Below are positions 7,649-16,770 of a stretch of 64,000 bases of DNA, piece after piece. The position numbers were made by a program, and so were the translations under genes. The stretch lies in contig JAWKHR010000013.1 in NCBI GenBank assembly GCA_041394725.1, positions 81,017 to 145,016 of the forward strand, in the 5' to 3' direction. The stretch comes from JAWKHR01 sp041394725. GTDB lineage: Bacteria; Acidobacteriota; Vicinamibacteria; Vicinamibacterales; SCN-69-37. Every line of letters starts with the position of its first letter. Within the stretch, counting starts at the first letter, position 1. Below the pieces are notes generated by a model that saw only the letters and a program-made list of their open reading frames with translations, did no database searches and had not been told where the DNA came from.

Positions 7649-9010
7649 CTAGCCCTCGGCGACCTTCGTCGTGAACGCCGGCCGGTGGGTGGCGCCACCG
7701 GCGGCCGGCGGCACCAGCACGGCGAACTGCGCGGCGATGACGCGCGCGATGGCGGTGCGCTCGGCGCTCGGCTTGCTCTGCCGGATCTCCGCCGCGAGGA
7801 CGCCGACGCATCCGTCGGCGCTGATGAGCGGGACCGCGATGGCGCCGTTGCCCTTCGGCGTCGGGCTGTGCGCCGTCTGGGCCTTCATCGTCCGAAAGGC
7901 CGCCGACGTCACGCTCTCGCCGTCCACCGGCACCGGGCCCATCCGCGCGACGGCACGGTTGTCGTAGCCGTGCGCGAGCGACGGGCGGAGCAGCCGGCCG
8001 TCGGCATCCGGCACCCAGAGGACGACGCCCTTGGCGTCCATGACGCGCGCGGCCCGGCCGAGCAGGGCGGGCACGTCGCGGGTGTCGATGAGGCGGGCCA
8101 GGTCCACGCACAACTCCGCCGCCTCGGACAGGTTCACCGCCACGGCGGTCACGGGCGGCGGCGGGGGCGCGGTCACGGCCGGCGGCGGGCCGACGGCCGT
8201 CGCCCCTGGCGGCGGCTCGATGGATTCGGCCGGGGCGCCGGTTTCGGCCGCCGCGACCGGCGAGGCCGGGGCACCCGTTCCCGTCCGGGACGCGAGGTTC
8301 GGGCCACCCGCGGCGGCGCGGAGCGGCGAGAGATCGAGGTCGTCCGCCAGATCGATGCCGGTGAGGCTCGGCATCCCGGCCCGGTCCGTGCGGTCCGCGT
8401 CGCCGGCGGCCTCCTCGGCGGCCGCGGCCGCGCGCGCGTAGAACAGCATCACGGCCAGCACGAAGCCGAGGGCGACGGCGTTCATCCCGATCCGGAGCCA
8501 CGACAGCCGGGTCGTCCTCGCGTCGGCGGCCGCGATCGCGACGTCGCGTGCCTGCGCCAGCTCGTCCGCGAGGTGGCGATTCGCCTCGAAGCCATCCATG
8601 AAGATCTGATCCGAGGCCAGGAACTTCTCGCTGCGCGTGGCGTTGTCGCGCGCGCGCTCGTCGAGCCGGCGGATGTCGCCCAGCAGGCTGGCGGCATTCT
8701 CGTAGTGGCCGCGTGCCGTCAGGTCGGTGGAGGCTGCCTGCATCGACTGAATCGACTGATCGATGGTGCCCAGGATCTCGCTGACGCGGGTCATCCAGTA
8801 GTCGGCGCTCTGGCCGACGGCGACGTAGCCCGCCTGCGCAGCGCGCAGGTCGGCCAGGTTCGTCTGCAGCCCGCCGAACGACCGATCCGCCTCGCGCGCC
8901 GCCGCGGCCGCGTCACGGATCTTGACGTCGAGCCAGTAGTCCTGTGCGAGTGTGCCCAGCGCGATGACGAGGGTGAGGATCACCAACGGGCCGGTTCCGC
9001 GTTTCCTCAT
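7649..9010 (-). CDS. Membrane protein with periplasmic helical sensor region and C-terminal GAF domain
   Basis: A 453-residue protein. A membrane segment lies at about residues 7-26, then a long helical, heptad-like extracytoplasmic region at about 30-170, a second membrane segment at about 172-194, an Ala/Pro/Gly-rich linker at about 225-290, and a GAF-like domain at about 295-440 (ELCVDLARLIDTRDVPALL start). The layout resembles sensor histidine kinases or chemoreceptors with four-helix-bundle input domains, but no kinase, GGDEF or methyl-accepting module follows. The output must therefore be through a partner. The likely -10 on its strand is TATAGT near 9042-9037. Confidence 0.72.
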   Translation of the reverse strand: MRKRGTGPLVILTLVIALGTLAQDYWLDVKIRDAAAAAREADRSFGGLQTNLADLRAAQAGYVAVGQSADYWMTRVSEILGTIDQSIQSMQAASTDLTARGHYENAASLLGDIRRLDERARDNATRSEKFLASDQIFMDGFEANRHLADELAQARDVAIAAADARTTRLSWLRIGMNAVALGFVLAVMLFYARAAAAAEEAAGDADRTDRAGMPSLTGIDLADDLDLSPLRAAAGGPNLASRTGTGAPASPVAAAETGAPAESIEPPPGATAVGPPPAVTAPPPPPVTAVAVNLSEAAELCVDLARLIDTRDVPALLGRAARVMDAKGVVLWVPDADGRLLRPSLAHGYDNRAVARMGPVPVDGESVTSAAFRTMKAQTAHSPTPKGNGAIAVPLISADGCVGVLAAEIRQSKPSAERTAIARVIAAQFAVLVPPAAGGATHRPAFTTKVAEG

Positions 9011-9104
9011 GTGATGCTGGTGCTCCGATCGCCGGTACTATAGCACCCGAATTTCCATTCCCGGCCGCAAACACGCGCGGTACGGGCCACCGCGACGGAG
9101 GTCC

Positions 9105-9995
9105 ATGCGCGCCGGCGTGATCCTCAACCCGAGAGCCGGACGCGCCGGCAGCACCGCGGGACTGGCCGGCGCGCGCGCCGACTTCGCGCGCGCGGTCCTC
9201 GCGCGGCACGGCGCGTCGGCCGATGTGCGCATCTCCGAGGGCGCCGGTCATGCGGCGGCGCTCGCGCGTGCCTGCCTGGCCGCCGGCGCCGACGTGGTGA
9301 TCGCCTGGGGCGGCGATGGGACGATCAACGAGGTCGCCGGGCCGTTGATCGGCGGGCGCGTGCCGCTGGCGATCGTGCCGGGCGGATCTGGCGACGGACT
9401 CGCGCGGAGCCTCGGCCTGCCGCGCCGTGCCGAGCTCGCCCTCCGCCTCGCGGTCACCGGCCCCCGCGGGCCCATGGACGTCGGCTGGATCGGCCCGCGG
9501 CACTTTCTCAACCTGGCCGGCATCGGGTTCGATGCCGCGGTCGCCGATCGCTTCAACCGCCGCGGCCGCCGGGGGCTCCGCGGCTACGTGACCGGCGCGC
9601 TCCGGACCGTCTGGGGCCATCGCCCGGGCGCCTGCACGCTCGCTCTCGACGACCGGTCCCTCGAAGGACCGCGGTTCGTCGTGGTCTTCGCCAACGGATC
9701 GCAGTACGGCAGCGGCCTGGTCATCGCGCCTGACGCCAGTCCCTGGGACGGCTGGCTGAACCTGGTCGTGGTCGACGACGGCTCGCCGCTGAGGCAGATC
9801 TGGCGAGCGCGCAGGCTCTTCATCCGGCCGCTCGATCCCGCCGAGGGCGTGCTGCGCGCGGCCATCCGGACCGCGCGAATCAGCGGGTCGCGGCTGCTCG
9901 GGCACGTCGACGGCGAGTCCTTCACCGCCTCCGGGACGCTCGACGTCAGGCTGGATGCCGGCGCGCTGCTCCTGGCCGGTCTGGCCCCGCGCTGA
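9105..9995 (+). CDS. Diacylglycerol kinase / lipid kinase family protein (YegS/DagK-type)
   Basis: A 296-residue protein. The NAD-kinase-like fold signature GGDGT is at residues 69-73 in WGGDGTINEV, followed by the PGGSGDGLARSLG nucleotide-binding loop near residue 92. A C-terminal beta-sandwich contains the GIGFDA and DGWLNLVVV segments typical of the family. These cytoplasmic or membrane-associated enzymes phosphorylate diacylglycerol or related lipids, recycling them into phospholipid synthesis. Length matches YegS and DgkB (about 300). It is divergent from the GAF sensor and convergent with DsbD; it looks monocistronic. Confidence 0.9.
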   Translation: MRAGVILNPRAGRAGSTAGLAGARADFARAVLARHGASADVRISEGAGHAAALARACLAAGADVVIAWGGDGTINEVAGPLIGGRVPLAIVPGGSGDGLARSLGLPRRAELALRLAVTGPRGPMDVGWIGPRHFLNLAGIGFDAAVADRFNRRGRRGLRGYVTGALRTVWGHRPGACTLALDDRSLEGPRFVVVFANGSQYGSGLVIAPDASPWDGWLNLVVVDDGSPLRQIWRARRLFIRPLDPAEGVLRAAIRTARISGSRLLGHVDGESFTASGTLDVRLDAGALLLAGLAPR

Positions 9996-10033
9996 CACAG
10001 GGGCCCGGCGGGGGCCGGCGCCGAAGGTGGGGC

Positions 10034-11908
10034 CTAGCGATTCGCGCCGGCCCCCGTCGGGGCGGACGTCGGCTGCAGGATGACGTAGGCGGGGAGGCCG
10101 ACGATCCGGAACCTCCGCGTCAGCTCGCTCGCCGGGAAGGCGTCGAGGTCCTCGGCCTGGAACTTGACCTTGGTGTAGCCCTCCAGCGCCTGCCGCACCG
10201 ACGCGTCGGCAAGCGTCGTCACGTCCATCGTCAGGCAGTTCTTGCACCAGGTGGCCCAGAAGTCGATGAGCACCGGCGTGCCGTCGCGCGTCGCCGCGGC
10301 CAGCCCCTCGTCGAGCGAGGCGTACCAGCCCTCGTCGAGCTGGGCCTGGACGCTCGCCTCGACGCTGGCCGGATCCACCTGCCGGTTGGCGAGGATCTCG
10401 TATCCGAGGAAGGCATAGTAGGCCGCGGTGGCGAGGATGAACACGCCGAAGACGCGCTTGACCCAGACCATCCAGGCGCCGGGCTTCGGGAGCGCCGAGA
10501 GGCCCGCGCCGGCGATCGGCCAGGGCAGCGCCATCCCGAGGCCGAGGACGAACGGCAGCGCCAGCGCGATCGTCGTGCCCTTGAGGTAGAGGTCGCTCGC
10601 GAACAGCACCACCTGGATGACGACGGGCGCCACGCAGGCCCCGGCCAGCAGCGCCGCCACCGCGCCCATGCTGAAGGCCAGTACGAACGTGCCGCGGCTC
10701 TCCTCTCCGAACCGGATGCGGCTCGAAAAGCGCGAGAAGTCCACGACGATGACGTCGAACATCGCGAGCGCGAGCAGGACGAAGAGCGCGGCGATGCCGA
10801 AGTTGAACCACGGCGACGCGTTGATGGCGCCGAACGTGCCCGCGGTGAGCACCACGACCACGCCGAGGACGCCATAGATCAGGGCCATCGCGGCGCCGTA
10901 GGTCAGGCCCAGCAGGAAGCCGCGCCGCCGGCGGCCCGCCTGCGCGCCGGCGCCGATGATCGCGATGTTGATCGGGATCATCGGCAGCACGCACGGCGTC
11001 AGGTTCAGCGCCAGGCCGCCAAGGAAGACGATCGCCAGCACCGACAGCACGCCCCGGCCCTCGAACCAGCCGACCTGCGCGACCCCGGCCTCCGCGTCGC
11101 GGATGAACTGCAGGAAGTCGGCGACCCGCAGGTAGCCGTCGGCGCGCCCGCGGACGGTGAAGTCGTCCAGCCGGGCCAGCGCGGGGAACGCCGCCGCGCC
11201 CTCGGCGGTCGCGGTGTTTCCGGGGGCGGCGCGGCCCGTGCGCGGCGGTCGGGGCGGTGGCGGCGCGTCGGCCGGCGGCGGCACGCCACGACCGAACGCG
11301 ATCCCGCCGAAGACGTCCGCGTGCGCCGGCGCGGCCGGCTCGCCCGCCGCGACGGTCACGGTCCACGACGTGTCGAGGCTCCGGGCCGGGTAGCACACGT
11401 GCTCGTCGCAGGCCTGGAACCGCAGCCGGCCAGGAATCACCAGCGCGCCAGGCGCGCGGTCCGCCGCGACGCGCGCCTCGACGCCGACCACGAACGTCCG
11501 CTCGAAGACGGCCAGGGGTTCCGGGCTGCCCTCCTGGGTGAAGTCGGTCGTGGGCGGGAAGACCACCTCGGTCGCCGTGGCGCCGGCCGACGGGTCGATC
11601 CAGAGGACGGTCGGGATCAGCGACGGGTCACGCGGGCGATCCGACTGCAGGTGAAAGCCCTCGGGCACCTCGACCTGGAGGGCGAGGCGGACGGTCCCGC
11701 CCGGAGGCACGGTCGCGCGCTCGGTGACCGGCGCCAGGTCGACGCGTACCTCGATCGGGCCGGGCTGGGCGAGCCCCAGGGCGAGCAGCGCGAACAGGGC
11801 GAGCGCCGCGAATCGGGTCTTCCCGGCGTGCGGCCGGCGCCGGCCGGCCGGCCGCGCGGACTCGGCCGCCGCGACGGGCGCGGGGGGACGGGGATCGGGG
11901 ACGATCAT
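10034..11908 (-). CDS. dsbD: Thiol:disulfide interchange protein DsbD
   Basis: A 624-residue protein with the three DsbD modules in order. After a signal/TM segment (about residues 33-50) comes a periplasmic alpha-like domain with the cysteine pair in RFQACDEHVCYPA. Next is a membrane core of eight helices with the paired cysteines in LTPCVLPMIP and AGACVAPVV. Last is a thioredoxin-like gamma domain with WCKNC in FWATWCKNC. DsbD carries electrons from cytoplasmic thioredoxin across the membrane to periplasmic DsbC/CcmG-type partners. I start at ATG 11908 because a TAGGAT hexamer sits 8 nt upstream; an open frame extends further up to 12007. Confidence 0.92.
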   Translation of the reverse strand: MIVPDPRPPAPVAAAESARPAGRRRPHAGKTRFAALALFALLALGLAQPGPIEVRVDLAPVTERATVPPGGTVRLALQVEVPEGFHLQSDRPRDPSLIPTVLWIDPSAGATATEVVFPPTTDFTQEGSPEPLAVFERTFVVGVEARVAADRAPGALVIPGRLRFQACDEHVCYPARSLDTSWTVTVAAGEPAAPAHADVFGGIAFGRGVPPPADAPPPPRPPRTGRAAPGNTATAEGAAAFPALARLDDFTVRGRADGYLRVADFLQFIRDAEAGVAQVGWFEGRGVLSVLAIVFLGGLALNLTPCVLPMIPINIAIIGAGAQAGRRRRGFLLGLTYGAAMALIYGVLGVVVVLTAGTFGAINASPWFNFGIAALFVLLALAMFDVIVVDFSRFSSRIRFGEESRGTFVLAFSMGAVAALLAGACVAPVVIQVVLFASDLYLKGTTIALALPFVLGLGMALPWPIAGAGLSALPKPGAWMVWVKRVFGVFILATAAYYAFLGYEILANRQVDPASVEASVQAQLDEGWYASLDEGLAAATRDGTPVLIDFWATWCKNCLTMDVTTLADASVRQALEGYTKVKFQAEDLDAFPASELTRRFRIVGLPAYVILQPTSAPTGAGANR

Positions 11909-11916
11909 TCCATTCG

Positions 11917-11922
11917 ATCCTA
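11917..11922 (-). promoter_or_regulatory. -10-like hexamer upstream of dsbD
   Basis: TAGGAT on the minus strand, ending 8 nt before ATG 11908. No clear -35 was identified. The spacing matches the near-leaderless pattern seen at other starts in this window. Confidence 0.4.
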
Positions 11923-12008
11923 CGTCTGGACCGCGCGCTCGGATACGCCAGGGCGGGCAGTCCGATCCCTGAACGACCACCCTGGCCGTTCGCCTGGCCG
12001 CGATCACC

Positions 12009-13784
12009 CTACTTCACTTCTTTGAGGGGGATGACCTCGGCGCGCGGCAACGGGCCGAAATCCTCGCCGAACTTGATCGGCGGGAGGTCCTGGAACATGA
12101 AGTCCCACTTCCAGCGCTCGGACGGGTTCGACGCCTGGAGCCAGGTGCGCGCCGACACGGGACGCGAGAACGTGATCGACGGCAGGGCCGCGTAGCCGCC
12201 CACCGACGCGAGTTCGTGCGCGAGGGCTTCACGCACGGCCGCGGCGGATGCGTAGCTGACCGTCTGGCCGAACACCGGCGCGAGCTTCATGAGGATCTGC
12301 CAGTCCTCGCCGGAGTCTCCAGGCGGCGTGATCGCCTGCGACGCCGCCTGCACGTGACCGGTCATGTTCGTGTAGGTCGCGTCCTTCTCGACCCACGCGC
12401 GCCCGGGCAGGAGGACGTCGGCGGCATCGGCGAGGGCGGTGTGCACCGCGCCCTGATAGATGAGCGTCGTGATCCGGCCCGCCCGTCGCGCGTCGAGCAG
12501 CCAGTCGGCGTCGCCCACCGATCCGGCCGGTCCCGGGTCGAACACGTAGAGCACCCGCACCTGCCCGGCCTCGACGGCCTGGCGGAGGGCCGACAGGTCG
12601 GCCGGCCCGGCGCCGTCGCCGACGTTGAAGCCGAGGTCCCGCGCGCCGCGCACGTTCGGCGCGTCGATCGCGGGCACGCGGAACGTCGTGGTGGCCGGCT
12701 GCGCCTTCTCGTGGTGGCGCCAGCCGATGGTGACCCCGCCCGTGTCCGCGGCGACCTGCCGCAGCACGAACAGCTCCTCGAGCGAGGCGTGGGCGGAGGC
12801 GAGGAACCGCACCGCGCCGGGGCCGCCGGCCGCGTCCACGGCCGCCTTGACCGCGATCAGCGCGTCGGCCCACGGCGCCGCGTCGAACAGCTCGCCGCGG
12901 CGGACGTGCGGCTGGAGCAGCCGGCGATCGCCCTCGGTCCACCCGTACTCGAAGCGGCCGATGTCGCACATCCAGTAGCTGTTGATCTCGGGATTCAGGC
13001 GCGGCGTCATGCGGACGAGCTGCGCGCCCTTCGCCCACTCGGGCTTCGCCTTGATCCACGCCGTGGTGTTGCAGCCCTTCTCGCAGAGCGTGCAGATCGT
13101 GTCGACGGCCTTCGGGTTGTCCCACGGCCGCGACTTGAACCGGTACTGCCGCGTGGTGATGGCGCCGACGGGGCAGACGTCCTGCAGGTTGCCGGAGAGC
13201 AGCGAGTGCACGCCCTCCTCGGCGAACGTCGAAATCTCGCTGTGGTAGCCGCGCTGGGTGATGCCGATCTGCGCGTCGCCGTCCACCTCGCGCATGAACC
13301 GCACGCACCGCGTGCAGAGGATGCACCGGTTGCGGTTGAGCATCAGCGTCGGCCCGAAGTCCACGTCCGCCTTCACGCCCTCGCCGTCGAACACCCGCCG
13401 CGGGAACTCCATGCGGCTGCGCCCCGGGCCGAACGTGTAGGAGAAGTCCTGCAGGGGGCACTCGCCGCCCTTGTCGCAGACGGGGCAGTCGAGCGGATGG
13501 TTCGCGAGGAGGAATTCGAAGACGCTCGCCCGCGCCTCGACCACGTCCGGCGCGTTCGTCGTCACGACCATGCCATCCGCGCACGCCGTGGAACACGAGG
13601 TCTGCAGCTTGCCCATCTTCTCGATGCGCACGATGCAGACGCGACAGGAACCGTCGACGCCGAGGCCCGGGTGATAGCAGTAGTACGGGACGTCGATGCC
13701 GTGCTGGATGGCGGCCTGCAGGACCGTCCGGCCCTTCTCGACCGTGACCTCCTTGCCGTCTATCGTGAGCGTGACGGTTTCCAT
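12009..13784 (-). CDS. nuoG: NADH-quinone oxidoreductase subunit G (NuoG), isolated copy
   Basis: A 591-residue iron-sulfur protein. The N-terminal ferredoxin domain (residues 1-80) carries the [2Fe-2S] cysteines in YYCYHPG, SCRVCIV and TSCSTAC. The HPLDCPVCDKGGECPLQD segment gives the His/Cys-ligated N5 site. RCILCTRC plus CPVGAI forms a 4Fe-4S site, and CTLCEKGC with a later Cys (WMCDIG) is an N7-like fourth centre. A molybdopterin-oxidoreductase-like domain, probably cofactor-free, fills about 250-560. It is shorter than many NuoG proteins (700-900). None of the other nuo genes is in the 64-kb window, so it is separated from the complex I operon or serves another dehydrogenase. Confidence 0.88.
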   Translation of the reverse strand: METVTLTIDGKEVTVEKGRTVLQAAIQHGIDVPYYCYHPGLGVDGSCRVCIVRIEKMGKLQTSCSTACADGMVVTTNAPDVVEARASVFEFLLANHPLDCPVCDKGGECPLQDFSYTFGPGRSRMEFPRRVFDGEGVKADVDFGPTLMLNRNRCILCTRCVRFMREVDGDAQIGITQRGYHSEISTFAEEGVHSLLSGNLQDVCPVGAITTRQYRFKSRPWDNPKAVDTICTLCEKGCNTTAWIKAKPEWAKGAQLVRMTPRLNPEINSYWMCDIGRFEYGWTEGDRRLLQPHVRRGELFDAAPWADALIAVKAAVDAAGGPGAVRFLASAHASLEELFVLRQVAADTGGVTIGWRHHEKAQPATTTFRVPAIDAPNVRGARDLGFNVGDGAGPADLSALRQAVEAGQVRVLYVFDPGPAGSVGDADWLLDARRAGRITTLIYQGAVHTALADAADVLLPGRAWVEKDATYTNMTGHVQAASQAITPPGDSGEDWQILMKLAPVFGQTVSYASAAAVREALAHELASVGGYAALPSITFSRPVSARTWLQASNPSERWKWDFMFQDLPPIKFGEDFGPLPRAEVIPLKEVK

Positions 13785-13793
13785 AGACAGGCG

Positions 13794-13799
13794 ATCTTA
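13794..13799 (-). promoter_or_regulatory. -10-like hexamer upstream of nuoG
   Basis: TAAGAT on the minus strand ends 9 nt before ATG 13784. The upstream region is GC-rich with no recognisable -35. The 162-bp gap to the M1 peptidase gene also contains a GAAACGGCC / GGCCGTTTC hairpin. Confidence 0.4.
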
Positions 13800-13946
13800 T
13801 CAGGCTTGCCGGGGCGTCCGCCCGGCCCGGCGGGGCCCGCCGCGGCGGCCTGAAACGGCCCGGCGGCCGGCCGTTTCCCGCCCGGGCGCGGCGGCGACGC
13901 CGAGCGCCCGGCGCCGCGTGTCGGACCGGCGCGTCCGCGGGCCCGG

Positions 13947-16664
13947 TCAGCGGCGGAACAGCGAGAGTTCCTGGCGGATGTCGATGCGGCGGGCCTGTCG
14001 GGGCAGGGTGAGGCGGCGCTCCACCGACGCCTCCGTGATCGGCAGGCTCCGTGTTTCCACGGCCCCGTCCGCATATCGGATCGTGAGGGTCAGCGGCAGG
14101 TCGAACACGTCCGTCTGCTGCTGCTCGACCCGGACGATGGCCGTGCGCCCGTCGTCGCTCAGGCGGGCGTCGAGCTTGAGCTTCGGGATGACCGCCCCGA
14201 GGATCCACCGGTCGAGGAACCGGCCGACGTCGATCGTCGTGTGGTGCTGCATCGCGTCGCGGAAGTCGTCCGTGCCGGCCTTCCGGAACCGCCACGTGGC
14301 GTAGAACTCCCGCAGCCCGGCGAAGAACCCCTCGTCGCCCATCAGCCGCCGGAGCATGTCGAGCACCACGGCGGACTTGTTGTAGACGATGGCGCGGAAG
14401 ACGCGGCCCTCGCCCTCGATGTGGCCGAGCCGGTAGCCGAGGTAGATGGGGCCCTGGTCCTCGAGCGCCAGCGCCGAGTCGCGCATCCGGCTGATCAGGC
14501 CCTCGGCCGTGTCACGGCCGCGGTCGTGCTCCGCGGCCAGCACCGCGAAGTACTGCGCCAGGCCCTCGCTCAGCCATTGCTCGTGGTAGTTCTTCCAGCC
14601 CACCGCCTGGCCCCACCACTGGTGGGCGACCTCGTGCGCCAGGAAGAAGTCCTGGTAGACGTTGTCGAACGACACCGGGTCCGAGGTCCACGAGTACGGC
14701 GTGGTCGGCAGCGGCTGGTGCAGCACGGCGAAGTAGGCGGGGCTGTGACCGCCGGGCAGGTTGTCGTCGATCCCGGCGAGCGTGAAGTCCGGGTACGGCG
14801 CCTCGCCGACCGTCCGCGCGAAGTCCGCGAGCAGGGCCGACACGCGGTCGGCCAGCGGACGATTGCGGCCGGTGATGCGCGGCGTGGAGAGCACTTCCAC
14901 GTCGATGGCCGGCGCGCCCGCGCCGCGGCCCTCCATGCCCGCGTCGTGGCGGCTGACCGGCGGCGCCACCGCGGGCACGGGGACCGACCGCTGGTCGATC
15001 GGCACGAAGCGGCTGATCACGAGCGCCATGTAGCGCGCCGGTCGATCGGCGTCGAACTCCACCGTGCGCCGGAAGGTCGAGTCCCCGCCGTCGGGCGCCG
15101 GCACCTCCGTGATCGTCGAGTTCACCAGCGTGCCGCTCGCCACCACCTGGAACTCGGACGGCACCGTGAACCGCATCGCCGCCGTCGCGAAGTCGGTCCG
15201 CTCGTTCTGGGGATACCACGCGACGCGGTTGCTGTACATGAACCGCGGCTCGGGGATGATGATCGGCCGGTCGATGCCGAACGGATCCTGGGCCGAGCCC
15301 ATCACCTGGCCCTCGGGCGCGATGGCCTCGCGGTTGAGCCGCTGCGGCGGCAGCCGGCCGCTGTACACCACGTCGAGGATCAGCTGGCGGCCCGCCTCGA
15401 GCGGCTGCGGGAAGCTGATGATCGCCTTGTTCTGGTTCTTGATGCGCAGGGCGAGCAGCCGGCCGAAGTCGAGCGTGCTCACCGACGCGATCGCCAGCGG
15501 CTCGGCCAGCCGGATCGTGAGCGTCGCGACCTGGTCGCGGCGCACCGTCACCCGCAGCGATCCGCGTCCGCTGACCCACTGGCGCTCGGGATCGAACGTC
15601 AGATCGAGCCCCACCCGATCCACGTCGTACGCCGCGTCATCGTCCTCGTCGTAGAACGGGCCGCGCTCCGCCAGCCGGTCGGCGGACGTGTAGACGGAGA
15701 TGTTGCGCGACTTCTCGCGATCGAAGAACGACACGTCCTCCGGTTCGCTGGGCGACCGCGCATACGTCAGCCAGCCGTGCCGGCGCGTCCGCAGCTCGAC
15801 GACGGTGCTGCCGATCGCCGGTTCGAGCGACCAGGTGTCGGGGCCGAGGTCGTCGAGCTCCAGGCTGTACGTTCGGGGTGACCGGTCGTCGAAGACGTCC
15901 TGCGCGCGCCGGATCTCGCCGGGATCGACGGCTTCGCGCTCGAGCATGCGGCTCTCGATGCGCGAGTCGAACTCGAGCGGGCTGAGCCGGATGAACGCCT
16001 CGTCGATGTCGGATTCGTAGTCCGGCCGGCCGTTGAACAGGCGGAGCTGTCCCTGCTCGGCCGCGCTCGGCGGCGTGAACCGGACCGATCCGCGCCCGCG
16101 CAGCACGAGCGCGGTGACGCCGGCGTCGGAGCGCGCGACGAACGCGGTGCCCGACTTCATCGAGACGACCAGGTCGGGCGCCTGGTACGTGAGGTCGTGG
16201 ACGGCGTACTGGGTGTCCGTGTCGAGATCGAGCCGGATCAGGCCGTCCACCGCGCCGAGCTCGGCCAGGCCGTAGATCTCGTAGGCGTCGTCGGACTCGG
16301 CGCGCGGACGCGCGCGCAGCTGCCAGGTCGCGATGCGGCCGCGCCTGTCGTGGCCGACGAGGACCTCGGCCAGGACCTCCACGCCGCCGGTGACCGGGCG
16401 TCGCGCGCGCTCGCGGATCACCGCCGTGGTGGCCGGACCTCGCGCCAGCAGCCGCGCGAAGCGCGCGGCGTCCTCAGCCGGCAGATCCGGCGCGGCCAGC
16501 GCGGCGAAGGCGTCGGTGCCGCCAGACTGGAGCGCGGTTTCGAGATCGGAGAGCAGGCGCACCAGCCCGTCGGCCTGCAGGCGCCGCGACTGCTGGTCGG
16601 GCGGCCGGGCCGCGATCGGAGCTGACAGCGCCAGCACGACGGCCAGGAGAACCAGGCGATGCAC
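13947..16664 (-). CDS. M1 family zinc metallopeptidase (aminopeptidase N-like), exported
   Basis: A 905-residue protein with an N-terminal signal peptide (hydrophobic VLLAVVLALSAPIA, cleavage near AARP). The first 300 or so residues form a poorly characterised extra domain. The aminopeptidase N-like beta domain follows, then the catalytic domain with HEVAHQWWGQ near residue 675 and the third zinc ligand in WLSEGLAQYF, giving HEXXH-(18)-E. I did not find a clear canonical GAMEN motif before it (AGIDDNLPGGHS lies at that position), so the exopeptidase specificity may differ from standard M1 enzymes. It probably degrades peptides in the periplasm. Confidence 0.88.
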   Translation of the reverse strand: MHRLVLLAVVLALSAPIAARPPDQQSRRLQADGLVRLLSDLETALQSGGTDAFAALAAPDLPAEDAARFARLLARGPATTAVIRERARRPVTGGVEVLAEVLVGHDRRGRIATWQLRARPRAESDDAYEIYGLAELGAVDGLIRLDLDTDTQYAVHDLTYQAPDLVVSMKSGTAFVARSDAGVTALVLRGRGSVRFTPPSAAEQGQLRLFNGRPDYESDIDEAFIRLSPLEFDSRIESRMLEREAVDPGEIRRAQDVFDDRSPRTYSLELDDLGPDTWSLEPAIGSTVVELRTRRHGWLTYARSPSEPEDVSFFDREKSRNISVYTSADRLAERGPFYDEDDDAAYDVDRVGLDLTFDPERQWVSGRGSLRVTVRRDQVATLTIRLAEPLAIASVSTLDFGRLLALRIKNQNKAIISFPQPLEAGRQLILDVVYSGRLPPQRLNREAIAPEGQVMGSAQDPFGIDRPIIIPEPRFMYSNRVAWYPQNERTDFATAAMRFTVPSEFQVVASGTLVNSTITEVPAPDGGDSTFRRTVEFDADRPARYMALVISRFVPIDQRSVPVPAVAPPVSRHDAGMEGRGAGAPAIDVEVLSTPRITGRNRPLADRVSALLADFARTVGEAPYPDFTLAGIDDNLPGGHSPAYFAVLHQPLPTTPYSWTSDPVSFDNVYQDFFLAHEVAHQWWGQAVGWKNYHEQWLSEGLAQYFAVLAAEHDRGRDTAEGLISRMRDSALALEDQGPIYLGYRLGHIEGEGRVFRAIVYNKSAVVLDMLRRLMGDEGFFAGLREFYATWRFRKAGTDDFRDAMQHHTTIDVGRFLDRWILGAVIPKLKLDARLSDDGRTAIVRVEQQQTDVFDLPLTLTIRYADGAVETRSLPITEASVERRLTLPRQARRIDIRQELSLFRR

Positions 16665-16770
16665 GGATCTCTTCCTCTACGGTCGAGGCGGCTGGCCGGC
16701 AGGTGGGGGACGCCGGGTCAGCCTCGTCTTGGACGGAACACCGCCACCGTACTTCAGATGACGGCCGGAC

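Noticed and set aside
13785..13946. GC-rich hairpin as a terminator of the M1 gene
   Set aside because: It has a stem but no T-run in the right direction, and the next gene on the same strand has its own -10-like site; evidence too weak.
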